Origin: Bradyrhizobium iriomotense
GTDB taxonomy: Bacteria; Pseudomonadota; Alphaproteobacteria; Rhizobiales; Xanthobacteraceae
Assembly (NCBI RefSeq): GCF_018130765.1
Contig: NZ_JAFCJZ010000029.1
Span: 1 to 64,000, forward strand
Direction: 5' to 3'
DNA length: 64,000 bases
The notes below the pieces were generated by a model. It was given only the letters and a program-made list of their open reading frames with translations. It was not told where the DNA came from and ran no database searches. Made by a program: the position numbers and the translations under genes. This document shows positions 34,642 through 42,410 of the stretch, piece after piece. Each line of letters starts with the position of its first letter. Position 1 is the stretch's first letter.

Positions 34642-34953
34642 ATGAAACCGCGGTCCGCGATCGTTGCCGCCACCCTCTTATGTCTGCCGGTTTTGCCCGC
34701 CCTGGCTCAGACTTCCTCGCAGCCGCCCGCCGCCGCTCCGGCAGGCACGGTGCCGGTTCCGGCGACCAAGCGCGTCACCTGTCTGGCGACCACGCAAAAC
34801 CTGAAAGGCCAGGACAAGCGCGACCAGATGCAGCTCTGCATGGCGCAGGCGCGCGTCGATTGCCTGAAGCAGGCGATCGATCAGAAGGTGGTCGGGGAGC
34901 CCAGGAAGAGCTTTATCAAGACCTGCGTAGGCGGAGATGCCACGGAGCAGTGA
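34642..34953 (+). CDS. small exported protein resembling PsiF repeats
   Basis: The 103-residue protein has a signal peptide (M-K-P-R-S-A-I-V-A-A-T to A-L-A-Q), a Pro/Ala linker and a short domain with two C-x(n)-L-K-G and R-K-S-F-I-K-T-C-type patterns. This recalls the PsiF repeat found in phosphate-starvation-inducible proteins, but the identification is tentative. aggag lies six bases before the ATG. It is divergent from the Tad cluster across a 158-bp shared promoter region. Confidence 0.75.
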   Translation: MKPRSAIVAATLLCLPVLPALAQTSSQPPAAAPAGTVPVPATKRVTCLATTQNLKGQDKRDQMQLCMAQARVDCLKQAIDQKVVGEPRKSFIKTCVGGDATEQ

Positions 34954-34965
34954 ACAGGCTCGATG

Positions 34966-35061
34966 CCGTAGGGTGGGCAAAGCAACGCGTGCCCACCTCA
35001 TTCGTCGCGATCGCGGAGGGACGGTGGGCACGGCGCTTTGCGCCTTTGCCCACCCTGCGGG
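34966..35061. repeat. palindromic intergenic repeat, family 2
   Basis: The arms ccgtagggtgggcaaag and ctttgcccaccctgcgg nearly match. It fills the convergent junction between 34953 and 35063 almost completely, ending two bases from the DUF2093 stop. Confidence 0.88.
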
Positions 35062-35062
35062 A

Positions 35063-35287
35063 TCACGACTGCTTCAGCGCGCCCGGAAAGTGCCGCTGCA
35101 GCACCGCGGCGGGCGTGGCGTAGGCCTCCTGCAGGTCCACGCTCCAGTACTTCAATTCGTCGAGCGGAATCCGCGTGTCGGTGATGGCGCAGCGCACGAA
35201 GGTCCCCGGCGAGATCACGCGGAAATCGCCATCGAGATATTGCACCTGCGCTTCGCCATGGCCGGAAGAGCCGAACTTGTTCAGCAC
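35063..35287 (-). CDS. DUF2093 domain protein
   Basis: The 74-residue protein begins (V/M)-L-N-K-F-G-S-S-G-H-G-E-A-Q-V-Q-Y-L-D-G-D-F and has C-A-I-T-D-T-R-I-P-L-D-E-L-K-Y-W-S-V-D-x-Q-E-A-Y, the DUF2093 signature of Rhizobiales. Function is unknown. The start is GTG at 35287 (cac on the plus strand) preceded by GGAGA; the longer open frame to 35527 is discarded because it is not protein-like. Confidence 0.88.
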   Translation of the reverse strand: MLNKFGSSGHGEAQVQYLDGDFRVISPGTFVRCAITDTRIPLDELKYWSVDLQEAYATPAAVLQRHFPGALKQS

Positions 35288-35475
35288 GGTCGAGAGTCTC
35301 CGTGGAAGGCCCGTAAGGGCACGATGTGTTGGACGGGATGTAGCATAGATAGGGTGGCTTGTCCGCCCGTTAAACCCACCGGTTTGTGATGTTTTGCGGC
35401 CGTTTCCGCATGGTAGTGCTCCGGGCGAAGGATCGTCCCGCCGCTCGCGGCCGGCACCTGATACGGCAGAGTCCG

Positions 35476-36309
35476 ATGCGCCTTCGACTGATCGCCCTGT
35501 TCCTGATGCTCCTGATACCGGCCGCACACGCGGCTGCGCCGGCGCCCGCGCCGCATCAGGTCGAGATTCCGCTCGCCTCGGGAATCCTGCATGCGCAGCT
35601 CTACAAGCCCGAGGGTGAGGGGCCGTTTCCGACCGTGATCGCGCTGCATGGCTGCGGCGGCCTCGGCGGCCATTCCGATCCCGTGCTGCCGCGCTATCGC
35701 GACTGGGCCGAGCGCCTGCTCAAGGCTGGCAATGCCGTGCTGATGCCCGACAGCTACGGTTCGCGCGAGCTCGGGCCGCAATGTCGCGTCAAGGAGAGTC
35801 ACGTCAAGGCGCGGCGGGAGCGCGTTGCCGACATCGCGGCCTCGCGCGCCTGGCTGATAAAGCAGAGTTGGGTCGCGCGCGACCGCATCAGCCTGATGGG
35901 CTGGGCCAATGGCGCCAGCGCACTGCTTTGGGCGGTGCGCCCGCAGAGCACGTCGCGCGATCAGGGGCCGGATTTCCGCGCCGCGATCGCGTTCTATCCG
36001 GATTGCCGGATCTCGGCGGGTTTGGGGTGGAGCGCGCGGGTGCCGACGCTGGTGCTGATCGGCGGCAATGACGACGTCTCCTCGCCGCCCGCCTGCCGCC
36101 AGATGGTGGACGGCGCGCGCGGCCGCAGCGCGCTCGCGCGCATCGTGGTCTATCCCGGCGCCTATCACGATTTCGACCGTGCCAACACGCCGCTGCATGC
36201 AGCCGCCGGTAGCCCCGACGCCGCTGCGCCCGAGCACGGCCATCTCGGCACGGATGTCGATGCGCGCGCGGAGTCGCAGAAGGAAGTCGCGCAATGGCTG
36301 GCGCGGTAA
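35476..36309 (+). CDS. dienelactone-hydrolase-family protein lacking the nucleophile
   Basis: The protein (277 residues) has a signal peptide (M-R-L-R-L-I-A-L-F-L to A-H-A) and an alpha/beta-hydrolase domain: H-G-C-G-G-L near residue 56, M-P-D-S-Y-G near 92, G-G-N-D-D near 196 (Asp) and Y-H-D-F near 232 (His). The nucleophile elbow should read G-x-S/C-x-G but is G-W-A-N-G, with Ala at residue 144 (codon gcc at 35905-35907). The Asp and His of the triad seem present. It may be a catalytically dead or altered hydrolase. The ATG at 35476 gives a proper signal peptide. Confidence 0.85.
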   Translation: MRLRLIALFLMLLIPAAHAAAPAPAPHQVEIPLASGILHAQLYKPEGEGPFPTVIALHGCGGLGGHSDPVLPRYRDWAERLLKAGNAVLMPDSYGSRELGPQCRVKESHVKARRERVADIAASRAWLIKQSWVARDRISLMGWANGASALLWAVRPQSTSRDQGPDFRAAIAFYPDCRISAGLGWSARVPTLVLIGGNDDVSSPPACRQMVDGARGRSALARIVVYPGAYHDFDRANTPLHAAAGSPDAAAPEHGHLGTDVDARAESQKEVAQWLAR

Positions 36310-36327
36310 GGACGGTGTTGTAGTGCC

Positions 36328-36432
36328 GTAGCCCGGATGAGCGACTTGTCCGCCGTAGCTCGCAGAGCGAAGGCGGAAGCGATATCCGGGGAAGATCATT
36401 CCCGCATGTCGCTGCGCTCATGCGGGCTACGC
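36328..36432. repeat. palindromic intergenic repeat, family 3 (cgtagcccggatgagcg)
   Basis: It begins cgtagcccggatgagcg and ends cgctgcgctcatgcgggctacg, which pair imperfectly. A second, shorter copy lies at 36761. Both flank the small gene at 36604. Confidence 0.8.
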
Positions 36433-36603
36433 AGCTCGCCTGGGCGGGGCCGCCCGGGGAACAACATCGCGCGGACAGCCCCGCATCGACCACCGCCCTG
36501 CACGGAAAATGGCCGACGGTGAATCTACGGATCGCGCATTGCCGCGGTTTCAGCCTGTAGCCGTGCCATCATTCGACCACGATGTCGATTAAACGCATCT
36601 CAC

Positions 36604-36753
36604 ATGCGCAACCGCATCACGCTCTTCACCTCCGCCTTGATCGTCTTCACCGTCGCGATCTTCCTGTACGAGGCCCACGCCGGCGCACCCATGCTCGCGC
36701 CGGAACATTGCGGCTTCTGGACCACGATCGACGCGGGATTGTCCTGTAGGTAA
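36604..36753 (+). CDS. candidate 49-residue exported small protein
   Basis: A plus-strand frame of 49 residues encodes M-R-N-R-I-T-L-F-T-S-A-L-I-V-F-T-V-A-I-F, then L-Y-E-A-H-A-G-A-P and a tail with two cysteines (E-H-C-G-F-W and G-L-S-C-R). The first 26 residues look like a signal peptide cleaved after A-H-A, leaving a 23-residue peptide with two cysteines. No good ribosome site precedes the ATG, which lowers confidence. It sits between two copies of repeat family 3. Confidence 0.5.
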   Translation: MRNRITLFTSALIVFTVAIFLYEAHAGAPMLAPEHCGFWTTIDAGLSCR

Positions 36754-36760
36754 GGATTTC

Positions 36761-36839
36761 CGTAGCCCGGATGAGCGAAGCGATATCCGGGACGACTGTT
36801 CCCGCATGTCGCTGCGCTCATGCGGGGCACGACGCTACG
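36761..36839. repeat. palindromic intergenic repeat, family 3, shorter copy
   Basis: This copy starts cgtagcccggatgagcg and ends ctcatgcggggcacgacgctacg, starting seven bases after the stop of the 49-residue gene. Confidence 0.78.
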
Positions 36840-36887
36840 ATCTCTCCACGACGGCGTTGTCGAGAGGGCGCGCGGTTTCTCCCCAAC

Positions 36888-37014
36888 GTCGTCCTGGCGA
36901 AAGCCAGGACCCATACCGCGGAATCTATCGGTTGCGCGCGGTATCAGTCCCGAACGACCAGTCTTCGCCAAATTTCTCCCTGGGGTAATGGGTCCTGGCT
37001 TTCGCCAGGACGAC
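36888..37014. repeat. palindromic intergenic repeat, family 4 (gtcgtcctggcgaaag)
   Basis: The outer arms gtcgtcctggcgaaagcc and ggctttcgccaggacgac are perfect inverted repeats, and the left arm tcctggcgaaagccagga is itself a hairpin. A second copy lies at 48956. Both occupy convergent junctions. Confidence 0.9.
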
Positions 37015-37026
37015 ACCAAGGAGCGC

Positions 37027-38667
37027 TCAAAACAAGCTGCCCTGATCCACCGGCTTGGCCACGCGCTTCGGCGCCGGCTTCGTCTCCTGCGTGGCCGGCT
37101 TCGGTTGCGACGGCGCGCGCTTTGCCGCGGGGGGCGGGCGATCCGCATCCGCGGTCGCGCCGACACGGCCATCGGCGAATTCGATCTCGACACGTGCGCC
37201 GGGACCGATCGTCTCCGCCGCATGCACGGGATGGCCGGCTTCATCGCGCACCAGGGCGAAGCCACGCGCGAGCACGCTGCGATAGGACAGCGCTGAGAGC
37301 AGCTTGCCGCTGTTCTCGACACGGGCATCGAGCCGCTGCAGCAGCGTGACGAGTGCGCGGCCGGCGCGCTCGGCGAGGCGATGCGTGCGCTCGCGCTGGC
37401 GGGCGATCGCGTTGCGCTGCGCCTGCGCATTCGAAAGCTTTGACGCACGCAGGCGCACCTCGAGCCCGGCAAAGCGGTCGCGCCGCTGCCGCAGCAGCGA
37501 TCGCGCCGACAGGCCGAGCCGCTCGCCGCACACGGTGAGGCGGTGATCGGCCTGGGAGATCTGGCCGTGCAGCACGCGCAGCGTCAGCTTCGAACTGGCC
37601 GCGGTGAACCTGCGGAAATGCGCATGCGTGTTGGCCTTGAGGCCGCGGGGCAGGGCGCCACCCGCCGAATCCAGCCGCTGCCGCGGGATAGCCAAGAGAT
37701 CGCCGGCTGCCGGTAGCGCGCGCGCGGCGGCACGCAGCTCGCTGCGGCGGCTCTCCTGGGCGCGCTGCCAATAGGCGTGGGTGCGGCGTCCGAGATCCGC
37801 GACCTCGACGAAGAGATCGCTGCGCACCGGCACCGCCATCTCGGCCGCCGCCGTCGGCGTCGGCGCGCGCTTGTCGGCGACGAAATCGATCAGCGTGATG
37901 TCGGTCTCGTGGCCCACCGCCGAGATCAGCGGGATCATGCTCTCGGCTGCGGCCCGCACCACGATCTCCTCGTTGAACGACCAGAGGTCCTCCAGCGAGC
38001 CGCCGCCGCGCGCGACGATCAAGACGTCGGGGCGCGGAATCTTGCCGCCCTCGGGCAGCGCGTTGAAGCCGCGAATCGCGGCCGCGACCTGCTCGGCCGA
38101 GCCTTCGCCCTGCACCTTGACCGGCCACACCAGCACGCGGCGGGGGAAGCGGTCCTCGAGCCGGTGCAGGATGTCGCGAATGACCGCGCCGGTCGGCGAG
38201 GTCACCACACCGATCACCTCCGGCAGCCAGGGCAGCAGCTGCTTGCGCGCCTCGTCGAACAGGCCTTCGGCGGCGAGCTTCTTCTTGCGCTCCTCCATCA
38301 GCGCCATCAGCGCGCCGATGCCGGCCGGCTCCAGCGCCTCGATCACGATCTGGTATTTCGAGGAGCCCGGATAGGTCGTCAGCTTGCCCGTGGCGATCAC
38401 CTCGAGCCCCTCCTGGGGCTTGAAGCGCATGCGGCCGTGCACGCCCTTCCAGATCACCGCCTCGATCTTGGCGCTCTCGTCCTTGAGCGCGAAATAGCAA
38501 TGGCCGGAGGAGTGGGGCCCGCGAAAGCCGGAGATCTCGCCGCGGACCCGGACATGGCCAAAGGCGTCCTCCACGGTCCGTTTCAGGGACAGCGAGAGCT
38601 CGGAGACGGTGAATTCGGGCGCGTTGAGCAGTGGTTCCGCAGGCGGCATCGGCAAACGATTCGGCAT
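37027..38667 (-). CDS. xseA: exodeoxyribonuclease VII large subunit XseA
   Basis: The 546-residue protein has an N-terminal OB-fold domain (F-T-V-S-E-L-S near residue 20, V-R-G-E-I-S-G-F and G-H-C-Y-F-A-L-K-D near 42-62), a catalytic core with V-T-S-P-T-G-A-V-I-R-D (near 140), A-R-G-G-G-S-L-E-D-L-W-x-F-N (near 212) and S-A-V-G-H-E-T-D near 240, then a long helical part and a Lys/Pro-rich tail. It degrades single-stranded DNA with XseB. The ATG at 38667 gives the family N-terminus. It has no strong ribosome site; XseB is not in the window. Confidence 0.95.
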   Translation of the reverse strand: MPNRLPMPPAEPLLNAPEFTVSELSLSLKRTVEDAFGHVRVRGEISGFRGPHSSGHCYFALKDESAKIEAVIWKGVHGRMRFKPQEGLEVIATGKLTTYPGSSKYQIVIEALEPAGIGALMALMEERKKKLAAEGLFDEARKQLLPWLPEVIGVVTSPTGAVIRDILHRLEDRFPRRVLVWPVKVQGEGSAEQVAAAIRGFNALPEGGKIPRPDVLIVARGGGSLEDLWSFNEEIVVRAAAESMIPLISAVGHETDITLIDFVADKRAPTPTAAAEMAVPVRSDLFVEVADLGRRTHAYWQRAQESRRSELRAAARALPAAGDLLAIPRQRLDSAGGALPRGLKANTHAHFRRFTAASSKLTLRVLHGQISQADHRLTVCGERLGLSARSLLRQRRDRFAGLEVRLRASKLSNAQAQRNAIARQRERTHRLAERAGRALVTLLQRLDARVENSGKLLSALSYRSVLARGFALVRDEAGHPVHAAETIGPGARVEIEFADGRVGATADADRPPPAAKRAPSQPKPATQETKPAPKRVAKPVDQGSLF

Positions 38668-38721
38668 TTTGGGATCTAGCCCGACGTTAAGGATTTTCGC
38701 CGCGCGGCGCCAATCCGGGGA

Positions 38722-38757
38722 TTGATTGGAAGAGTACTCTGTAATATAGAGTACTCT
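38722..38757 (+). promoter_or_regulatory. promoter with two palindromic operators (AGAGTACTCT)
   Basis: The -35 box TTGATT (38722-38727) and -10 box TATAGA (38745-38750) are 17 bases apart. Two copies of the self-complementary decamer agagtactct lie at 38731-38740 (in the spacer) and 38748-38757 (over the -10 box), 17 bases apart start to start. This layout suggests cooperative repression, and the probable repressor is the winged-helix protein encoded at 40353 in the same operon. That link is an inference from position. Confidence 0.75.
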
Positions 38758-38786
38758 ATAGTTGATGCGTTTGAGGGAGACGATCC

Positions 38787-39797
38787 ATGGCGATCCGGCT
38801 GCTGAGAGGCGTTTTGAACGGACTGAAATGGGCCTTGTGTGCGGTCGGCGGCGTGACGCTGATCCTGGTCGCGATGATCGCAACCCCGCTGGAGCGGCCG
38901 CCTGAGCTGCAATCGGTCTCCGACTCATCCAAGGGGATCGACTGGTCCACCTTGCCTCCGCTCGAACGCTTCCAGGCCCGCGACGGCACCTGGATCGGCT
39001 ATCGCCACTACGCGCCGAACGGCGCCGCGACCGGCCGCGGCGCGATCTTCATCCACGGCTCCTCCGGCTCCAGCGGCACCGTCAATCACGCGCTGACCCA
39101 CGCGATCGCCGCGCGCGGGGTGGAGACCTGGGCGCTCGACATCCGCGGCCATGGCGGCTCCGGTACGCGTGGCGACATCGGCTATGTCGGCCAGCTCGAG
39201 GACGACCTCGTCGATTTCGTCGCGCATGTCCGCAAGAGCGCGCCTGATCTGCCCCTCACTCTGATCGGCCATTCCGCCGGCGCCGGCTTCTCGCTGCGCG
39301 TCGCCGCGACACCGATCATGCAGGACATGTTCGTGCGCACCGTGCTGCTCGCGCCCTATCTCGGCTATGACGCGCCCACCAACAAGCCGCATTCCGGCGG
39401 CTGGGCCAACGCCGACGTGCCGCGCTATCTGGGGCTCGCCGCGTTGCGCAAGCTCGGCATCGACTGCTGCTCGCAACTGCCTGTGCTGGCCTTCGCGGTG
39501 CGGCCGAACTTCGAGAAGATCCTCGTCTCCACCTATTCCGACCGGCTGATGCGCAATTTCGCCACCCGCGGCTACCGCGCCGATCTGCCCGCGGCGACAC
39601 GTCCGATCACGATCTTCGGCGGTGCCGAGGACGAGATGATGATCTCGGACAAATATGGGGCGACGGTGCAGGCCATCAAACCGTCGGTCGACGTCAAGGT
39701 GCTCGACGGCATCAACCATATGGGCATCGTCACCAATCCGAAGGCGATCTCGATCATCGCCGAGGACATCGCGACGCGCGGGGCAGGGCAGTCATGA
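38787..39797 (+). CDS. membrane-anchored alpha/beta hydrolase
   Basis: The 336-residue protein starts with a basic segment and a membrane helix (about 15-35). The hydrolase domain has I-H-G-S-S-G near residue 90, L-D-I-R-G-H-G-G-S-G near 116 (a lysophospholipase/monoglyceride-lipase pattern), the nucleophile elbow G-H-S-A-G near 160, a G-A-E-D-E-M acid region near 276 and an I-N-H-M-G His near 310. The triad looks complete. It is the first gene of a three-gene operon and overlaps the next by four bases (ATGA). The ester substrate is unknown. Confidence 0.85.
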   Translation: MAIRLLRGVLNGLKWALCAVGGVTLILVAMIATPLERPPELQSVSDSSKGIDWSTLPPLERFQARDGTWIGYRHYAPNGAATGRGAIFIHGSSGSSGTVNHALTHAIAARGVETWALDIRGHGGSGTRGDIGYVGQLEDDLVDFVAHVRKSAPDLPLTLIGHSAGAGFSLRVAATPIMQDMFVRTVLLAPYLGYDAPTNKPHSGGWANADVPRYLGLAALRKLGIDCCSQLPVLAFAVRPNFEKILVSTYSDRLMRNFATRGYRADLPAATRPITIFGGAEDEMMISDKYGATVQAIKPSVDVKVLDGINHMGIVTNPKAISIIAEDIATRGAGQS

Positions 39798-40348
39798 TCG
39801 ACAGCAAGGAAGCCTCTGCAGCGCTGGCCGATATCGACGACATCGTCCAGCGCGTGAAGCAATCCCAGCTCTACGAGCTGGCAAGCCTCGCGGCCGTGTG
39901 GTGGGGCGTGGTGGTGTTTGCAGCCAACCTCGTGACCTGGCTCTGGCCGATCTACGCGGTCTACGCCTGGGTCGCCGCGGATGCCCTGGGCGTCGGCGGT
40001 CTGATCGCGCTGCGCGTATTGAATCCGCCGCATCGCCACCATGGGGCCGGCCTCGATGTCAGGCTGCTCCTGGTCTTCGTGCTGTTCTTCGCCCTCGGCT
40101 ATCTCTGCACCAACGTCGTCGGCCATTTCGGCCCGCGCCAGCTGGGTGCGTTCTGGCCAATCTACTTCATGCTTTTCTACACGCTGGCCGGACTCTGGTT
40201 CGGCTACGCCTTCGTGGCGATCGGCCTCGGCATCTCCGCGCTGACGTTGATCGGCTTCTTCTATATCGGCGAGGCGTTTCCGCTCTGGATGGCCTTCGTC
40301 AACGGCGGCGGCCTGATCCTCGGCGGCCTCTGGATGCGGCGGATCTAG
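39794..40348 (+). CDS. integral membrane protein of unknown function
   Basis: The 184-residue protein has a short acidic cytosolic N-terminus (about residues 1-25) and five hydrophobic segments (roughly 28-50, 55-73, 88-110, 118-140, 145-170), ending with an R-R-I. No family is recognised. It overlaps the hydrolase gene by four bases and is followed four bases later by the winged-helix gene, so the three are coupled. Confidence 0.85.
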   Translation: MIDSKEASAALADIDDIVQRVKQSQLYELASLAAVWWGVVVFAANLVTWLWPIYAVYAWVAADALGVGGLIALRVLNPPHRHHGAGLDVRLLLVFVLFFALGYLCTNVVGHFGPRQLGAFWPIYFMLFYTLAGLWFGYAFVAIGLGISALTLIGFFYIGEAFPLWMAFVNGGGLILGGLWMRRI

Positions 40349-40352
40349 CGGG

Positions 40353-40652
40353 ATGGCAGAGCTCGACGACATCATCCATCAGCCGTTGCGCCTGAAGATC
40401 ATGGCGGCCCTCAACGCGCTGCCCGCGACGGCGGGCCTTGAATTCGCCCGCCTGAAGAAGCTGACCGGCGCCACCGACGGCAATCTTGGCGCGCATATCG
40501 AGACGCTGGCGAAAGCCGGCTATGTTTCGGTCGACAAGGCCTTCGTCGGCAAGAAGCCGCAGACCACCGTCACCGCCACCGCCGCCGGCCGCGGCGCCTT
40601 CGCGCGGCATGTGGCGACCTTACAGGAGATCATCGCGGGGAAGCAGGTCTAG
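40353..40652 (+). CDS. winged-helix transcriptional regulator
   Basis: The 99-residue protein is a single winged-helix DNA-binding domain: H-Q-P-L-R-L-K-I-M-A-A-L (first helix), F-A-R-L-K-K-L-T-G-A-T-D-G-N-L-G-A-H-I-E (recognition region) and G-Y-V-x-V-x-K-x-F-V-G-K-K-P-x-T (wing). This is the MarR-like winged-helix type of PF13601. It probably regulates its own operon through the tandem palindromes at 38731 and 38748. Confidence 0.9.
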   Translation: MAELDDIIHQPLRLKIMAALNALPATAGLEFARLKKLTGATDGNLGAHIETLAKAGYVSVDKAFVGKKPQTTVTATAAGRGAFARHVATLQEIIAGKQV

Positions 40653-40674
40653 CGCTGCGATGCCGATTGTTGTG

Positions 40675-40807
40675 CCCTCTCCCCTTGCGGGAGAGGGCAG
40701 CTCCGCGGGTAGATACAGGCTCGCTTGGGTGAGGGGTCTGTCTCCGCGGATAGAGACCCCTCATCCGGCGCCTATTCGCGCGCCACCTTCTCCCGCAGGG
40801 GAGAAGG
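40675..40807. repeat. palindromic intergenic repeat, family 1 copy E (diverged)
   Basis: The arms ccctctccccttgcgggag and ctcccgcaggggagaagg enclose a diverged centre. It lies between two plus-strand genes, unlike most copies. A lone half-arm of another family, ccccggaatgac, follows at 40841. The remainder of 40808-40935 holds the purD leader. Confidence 0.82.
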
Positions 40808-40935
40808 TGCAGTGGAGCACGCCTGATAGAGCGCCGCGCCCCGGAATGACGGGGAGTTTGGGGCCAGCCCCCCTTGAGCCCCACCCCGATTCGTGCGACC
40901 TCCGCCCCAGCAAACCCCTTATTTCTGAGCCCTCG

Positions 40936-42219
40936 ATGCACATTCTCCTGCTCGGTTCCGGCGGCCGCGAACATGCCCTGGCGTGGAAGATCGCAGCCTC
41001 CCCTCTGGTGACCAAATTCTGGTGCGCGCCCGGCAATGCCGGCATCGCCCGCGAGGCCGAATGCGTGGCGCTCGATGTCGCCGACCATGCCGCCGTGATC
41101 GACTTCTGCAAGAAGAACGCAGTCGAGCTCGTGGTGGTCGGCCCGGAGACGCCGCTCGCGGCAGGCATCGTCGACGACCTCACTGCTGCCGGCATCAAGG
41201 CGTTCGGGCCGAGCAGGATCCCGGCCCAGCTCGAAAGCTCCAAGGGCTTCACCAAGGCGCTGTGCACCGAGTTCGGCATTCCGACCGGCGCCTACAAGCG
41301 CTTCACCAACGCCAATGACGCGCGCGCCTACGTCCAGAGCCAGGGCGCGCCGATCGTCGTCAAGGCCGACGGCCTTGCCGCCGGCAAGGGTGTCGTCGTC
41401 GCCAAGACCGTGCGCGAGGCGGAGGACGCCATCGCCATGATGTTCGAGGGCGCCTTTGGCGAGGCCGGCGCTGAAGTGGTGATCGAGGAATTTCTGCCCG
41501 GCCGGGAGATCAGCTTCTTCGCGCTGTGCGACGGCGAGACCGCCATCCCGCTGGCGTCCGCGCAGGACCACAAGCGCGTGTTCGACCACGACGTCGGCCC
41601 GAACACCGGCGGCATGGGCGCCTATTCGCCGACGCCGCTGGTGACGCCCGCGATCCACGACGCGATCATGGCCAAGATCATTTTGCCGACGGTCGCCGGC
41701 ATGAAGCAGCGCGGCACGCCGTTCCGCGGCATTCTCTACGCCGGGATCATGCTGACGACGCAGGGGCCAAAACTGTTCGAGTTCAACGTCCGCTTCGGCG
41801 ATCCCGAGTGCCAGGTGCTGATGCTGCGCATGATGTCGGACATCGTGCCGGCGTTCATCGCCGCCTGCGACGGGGAGTTGAAGCATTTCGATCTGCGCTG
41901 GCACCCGGAATCCGCGATCACTGTGGTGATGGCGGCGAAGGGCTATCCCGGCGATTACCAGAAGGGCACGCGCATCGAGGGGCTCGATGACGCGGCCAGG
42001 GTCGAGACCGTCGAGATCTTCCATGCCGGTACGGTTGAGAAGGACGGCGCGATCCTCGCCAATGGCGGCCGCGTGCTCAATGTCTGCGCGCTGGGCAAGA
42101 CCGTGACCGAGGCGCAGGCGCGCGCCTACCAGGCCGTCGACCGCATCAACTGGCCGGACGGCTTCTGCCGCCGCGACATCGGCTGGCAGGCGGTGGAAGC
42201 GGAGAGGGCCAAGGGCTGA
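40936..42219 (+). CDS. purD: phosphoribosylamine-glycine ligase PurD
   Basis: The 427-residue ATP-grasp enzyme makes glycinamide ribonucleotide in purine synthesis. The family start M-x-I-L-L-L-G-S-G-G-R-E-H-A-L-A, then V-V-V-G-P-E-x-P-L near residue 72, V-V-K-A-D-G-L-A-A-G-K-G-V near 140 and D-H-K-R-V-F-D-x-D-x-G-P-N-T-G-G-M-G near 213 are all present. The ATG at 40936 fits the family start exactly. Confidence 0.97.
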   Translation: MHILLLGSGGREHALAWKIAASPLVTKFWCAPGNAGIAREAECVALDVADHAAVIDFCKKNAVELVVVGPETPLAAGIVDDLTAAGIKAFGPSRIPAQLESSKGFTKALCTEFGIPTGAYKRFTNANDARAYVQSQGAPIVVKADGLAAGKGVVVAKTVREAEDAIAMMFEGAFGEAGAEVVIEEFLPGREISFFALCDGETAIPLASAQDHKRVFDHDVGPNTGGMGAYSPTPLVTPAIHDAIMAKIILPTVAGMKQRGTPFRGILYAGIMLTTQGPKLFEFNVRFGDPECQVLMLRMMSDIVPAFIAACDGELKHFDLRWHPESAITVVMAAKGYPGDYQKGTRIEGLDDAARVETVEIFHAGTVEKDGAILANGGRVLNVCALGKTVTEAQARAYQAVDRINWPDGFCRRDIGWQAVEAERAKG

Positions 42220-42410
42220 CAGCGGTTTTTCCGCTGCGCGCGCAAAAACCTTGCGCCATCGCGCCGCCACATCGACATTCCAAAAATGCGTAGTCGGCTG
42301 TTGGGCTTAGCGTCCTTCGCCGAGGACGCGTGCTACTGTGCATGGGGTTGTTTTCGACATTTTTTTGTTGGGAGCAGGCTCCAGAACTGACCAGATAAGG
42401 ATGCAGAAAG

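Noticed and set aside
42219..42260. Short cagcggtttttccgctg hairpin after purD as a terminator
   Set aside because: The stem is only about six base pairs with T residues in the loop and none after it.
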